Shown here one piece after another: positions 12,135 through 13,755 of a stretch of DNA of 13,755 nt. The position numbers and the translations under genes are program-made. The notes below the pieces were generated by a model. The model was not told where the DNA came from. It searched no databases and saw only the letters and a list, made by a program, of their open reading frames with translations. The first letter of the stretch is position 1, and every line of letters starts with the position of its first letter. The stretch is taken from NCBI GenBank assembly GCA_020438595.1, contig JAGQUI010000024.1:1-13755 (forward strand), in the 5' to 3' direction. The stretch is from Propionibacteriaceae bacterium (GTDB lineage: Bacteria; Actinomycetota; Actinomycetes; Propionibacteriales; Propionibacteriaceae).

Positions 12135-13259
12135 ATGTCCGAACAGACCACGAGCGTGGCCGACACCGCGGGTGACGACCTCGCCCAGTCGACGTCCGAC
12201 GCGTCCCTGCGCCGCACCGAGGCGCGCAGTGCCGAGATCGAGGCGCAGATCGCGACGGACCCGTCCGGCTTCCGCGTGATGACCGGCGACCGGCCCACCG
12301 GCAACCTGCACCTGGGCCACTACTTCGGGTCGCTCGCCAACCGGGTGCGGCTCCAGGACGCCGGGGTAGAGACCTACATCCTGATCGCCGACTACCAGGT
12401 GATCACCGACCGCGACGGCACCGGCCCGATCCACGAGCGGGTGCTCGGCATGATGGCCGACTACCTCGCGATCGGCCTCGACCCGGACCGCACCACGATC
12501 TACGCCCACTCGGCCGTGCCTGCGCTGAACCAATTGCTGCTGCCGTTCCTGTCCCTGGTCACGGACGCGGAACTGCGCCGCAACCCCACGGTGAAGGCCG
12601 AGCTGGAGGCCACCGGCGACCGGCCCATGTCGGGCCTGCTGCTCACCTACCCCGTGCACCAGGCGGCCGACATCCTGTTCTGCAAGGCGAACCTGGTGCC
12701 GGTCGGCAAGGACCAGCTGCCGCACCTCGAACAGACCCGCGTGGTCGCCCGCCGCTTCGACGAGCGCTACGGCCGCGTCGACCCGGCCCGGCCGGTGTTC
12801 CCGCAGGCCGAGGCGCTGCTCAGCAAGGCGTCCACCGTGCTCGGCCTCGACGGCACCAAGATGAGCAAGTCCAAGGGCAACGTGATCGAGCTCGGCATGG
12901 ACGCCGACACCACCGCGAAGCTGATCAAGAAGGCCGTCACCGACTCCGACCGGCACATCACCTACGACCCCCAGAACCGTCCGGAGGTGTCGAACCTGCT
13001 GACGCTGGCCTCCCTGTGCACCGGCCGCGACCCGGTCGAGATCGCCGCGGAGATCGGGGACGGCGGTGGCGGCGGGCTGAAGCGGCTGGTCACCGAGTCG
13101 GTCAACGAGTTCTTTGCCCCGATTCGGGCCCGGCGGGCCGAGCTGGTCGCCCACCCCGACTACCTGGTCGACGTGCTGCGCAACGGCAACGCCCACGCCA
13201 ACGAGGTGGGCGACGCCACCCTGGCCGAGGTGCGCCAGGCCATGAACATGGTCTACTGA
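12135..13259 (+). CDS. trpS: Tryptophanyl-tRNA synthetase, GDRPTG type
   Basis: A 374-residue class I synthetase charging tRNA-Trp with tryptophan in the cytoplasm. The HIGH-type motif is HLGH (59-62) inside GDRPTGNLHLGHYFGS, and the KMSKS loop is KMSKSKG (242-248). PVHQAADILF, VPVGKDQLPHLEQTR and VTDSDRHITYDP are typical family blocks. Compared with classical bacterial TrpRS it carries a ~45-residue polar N-terminal extension. It also has Arg53 at the position of Gln9 in Geobacillus stearothermophilus TrpRS and Gln88 at the position of His43, features of the GDRPTG subgroup. ATG 12135 is chosen because GAGGAG lies four bases upstream and the protein begins MSEQTTS; an in-frame ATG at 12099 has no such site and lies just past the attenuator. 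Regulation is probably by tryptophan attenuation in the leader. Confidence 0.95.
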   Translation: MSEQTTSVADTAGDDLAQSTSDASLRRTEARSAEIEAQIATDPSGFRVMTGDRPTGNLHLGHYFGSLANRVRLQDAGVETYILIADYQVITDRDGTGPIHERVLGMMADYLAIGLDPDRTTIYAHSAVPALNQLLLPFLSLVTDAELRRNPTVKAELEATGDRPMSGLLLTYPVHQAADILFCKANLVPVGKDQLPHLEQTRVVARRFDERYGRVDPARPVFPQAEALLSKASTVLGLDGTKMSKSKGNVIELGMDADTTAKLIKKAVTDSDRHITYDPQNRPEVSNLLTLASLCTGRDPVEIAAEIGDGGGGGLKRLVTESVNEFFAPIRARRAELVAHPDYLVDVLRNGNAHANEVGDATLAEVRQAMNMVY

Positions 13260-13312
13260 CCTCGGCAATCCTGCGCACGGTGGCCGGATCGCGGTCCCGG
13301 AAGGATGGCGCC

Positions 13313-13708
13313 ATGGCGCACCCGATCATGTTCGACCCCGCCGATCCCTGGCTGGCGCAGGTGCGCGGCATCGCGCTCGGCCTGCCGGGCGCCGCGGAGA
13401 AGGTCTCCCACGGCCGCCCTGCCTTCCACACGCGCAAGGTGTTCGCCTACTACGGGGGCTCGATCCGCGTGGACGGGGCGTGGGTCGCCCACGACCAGGC
13501 GATCCTGCTGTTGGCGGCTGACCTTGCCGGCCAGGAGGCGTTGCGGGCGCGCCCGAATGCCTGGATTCCGGCCTACCTCGGACCGTCCGGCTGGACCGGC
13601 CTCGACCTCGGGCCCGAGACCGATCGGGACGAGCTCGCCGAGTTGGTGGAGGAGTCGTTCCGGGCGACCGCGCCGGCAGCCCTCGTGCGAGAGCTGGAGC
13701 GACGCTGA
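13313..13708 (+). CDS. MmcQ/YjbR family protein
   Basis: A 131-residue cytoplasmic protein. VRGIALGLPGAAEKVSHGRPAF (seen as ALGLPGAAEKVSHGRPAF) and VFAYYGGSIRV near the N-terminus, then AYLGPSGWTGLDLG and a C-terminal helix ELAELVEESFRATAP, are the usual MmcQ/YjbR layout. The fold (CyaY-like) is often annotated as DNA-binding, but direct function is unproven for most members. The ATG at 13313 follows AAGGA at 13301-13305; the AAGGAT there also resembles a weak -10 box placed for a leaderless start, so the two readings cannot be separated. It begins 53 bases after trpS in the same direction and is closed by a hairpin terminator. Confidence 0.82.
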   Translation: MAHPIMFDPADPWLAQVRGIALGLPGAAEKVSHGRPAFHTRKVFAYYGGSIRVDGAWVAHDQAILLLAADLAGQEALRARPNAWIPAYLGPSGWTGLDLGPETDRDELAELVEESFRATAPAALVRELERR

Positions 13709-13711
13709 CTG

Positions 13712-13735
13712 ACCGCTCCCCAAGGAGCGGTTGCG
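13712..13735 (+). terminator. Hairpin terminator after the MmcQ/YjbR gene
   Basis: ACCGCTCC (13712-13719) and GGAGCGGT (13724-13731) form an eight-base perfect stem around a CCAA loop, starting three bases after the stop codon. Only TTG follows, so the U tract is weak, as is usual in this GC range. It would end the trpS-side transcript and might serve an opposing gene beyond the window. Confidence 0.7.
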
Positions 13736-13755
13736 TCTGACGTTGAACTACGAAG

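Noticed and set aside
9757..13259. A functional tryptophan link between the PHP gene (E. coli yciV was once called trpH) and trpS
   Set aside because: The old name comes from gene position next to the E. coli trp operon, not from a role in tryptophan metabolism, and the aminopeptidase gene lies between them here.
11931..13268. A 445-codon minus-strand frame opposite trpS
   Set aside because: It is an antisense shadow of an unmistakable synthetase gene and crosses the attenuator.

Overview
The window reads as chromosomal DNA from a high-GC actinobacterium. Coding is dense, third codon positions are strongly G/C, several genes start with GTG, and many genes have actinobacterial relatives (180-kDa NAD-glutamate dehydrogenase, DUF2505, DUF664/DinB, M29 aminopeptidase). 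A Pseudonocardiales-like organism is plausible but only a guess. I see no phage, transposase, CRISPR array, tRNA or rRNA.

Layout. (1) 2-835 (+): 3' portion of a RIO-type protein kinase, cut by the window edge. (2) 870-1058 (+): tiny one-helix membrane protein, apparently leaderless. (3) 1079-2448 (+): a good SigA-type promoter, an isocitrate lyase/PEP mutase superfamily enzyme, and a DinB/DUF664 gene that is frameshifted near 2250. (4) 2559-4034 (-): a DUF2505 protein followed by an alpha/beta hydrolase, running convergently towards the DinB gene. (5) 4091-10608 (+): the large NAD-specific glutamate dehydrogenase, a phosphotransferase-fold protein and a PHP-domain phosphoesterase, tightly packed. 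(6) 10709-11941 (+): M29 metallo-aminopeptidase. (7) 11995-13259 (+): trpS with a long structured leader. (8) 13313-13708 (+): MmcQ/YjbR-like protein, closed by a hairpin terminator at the window edge.

The most interesting region is the trpS leader (11995-12134). A TANNNT -10 box sits seven bases before a GTG that opens a ten-residue reading frame with tandem tryptophan codons (MHSGTCWWRP). Its stop codon lies in the first of four mutually complementary segments, which can form a 1:2 hairpin, a 2:3 antiterminator or a 3:4 terminator. This is the arrangement expected for ribosome-mediated tryptophan attenuation, here driven by a leader peptide whose mRNA appears to be leaderless. The synthetase is of the GDRPTG type. 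It has Arg where the classical bacterial enzyme has Gln9 and Gln where that enzyme has His43, which makes altered indolmycin sensitivity a testable idea.

Two further patterns stand out. A G-rich 27-bp sequence occurs twice (26/27 identical), once upstream of the aminopeptidase and once touching the trpS -10 box. Several genes also share a -10-like hexamer placed so that transcription would begin at or within a base or two of the start codon, suggesting leaderless mRNAs.

Functionally the window is mostly housekeeping: amino-acid catabolism (glutamate dehydrogenase, aminopeptidase), Trp-tRNA charging, nucleotide/RNA turnover (PHP protein), and several small enzymes of unknown substrate. I see no defence system or biosynthetic cluster.
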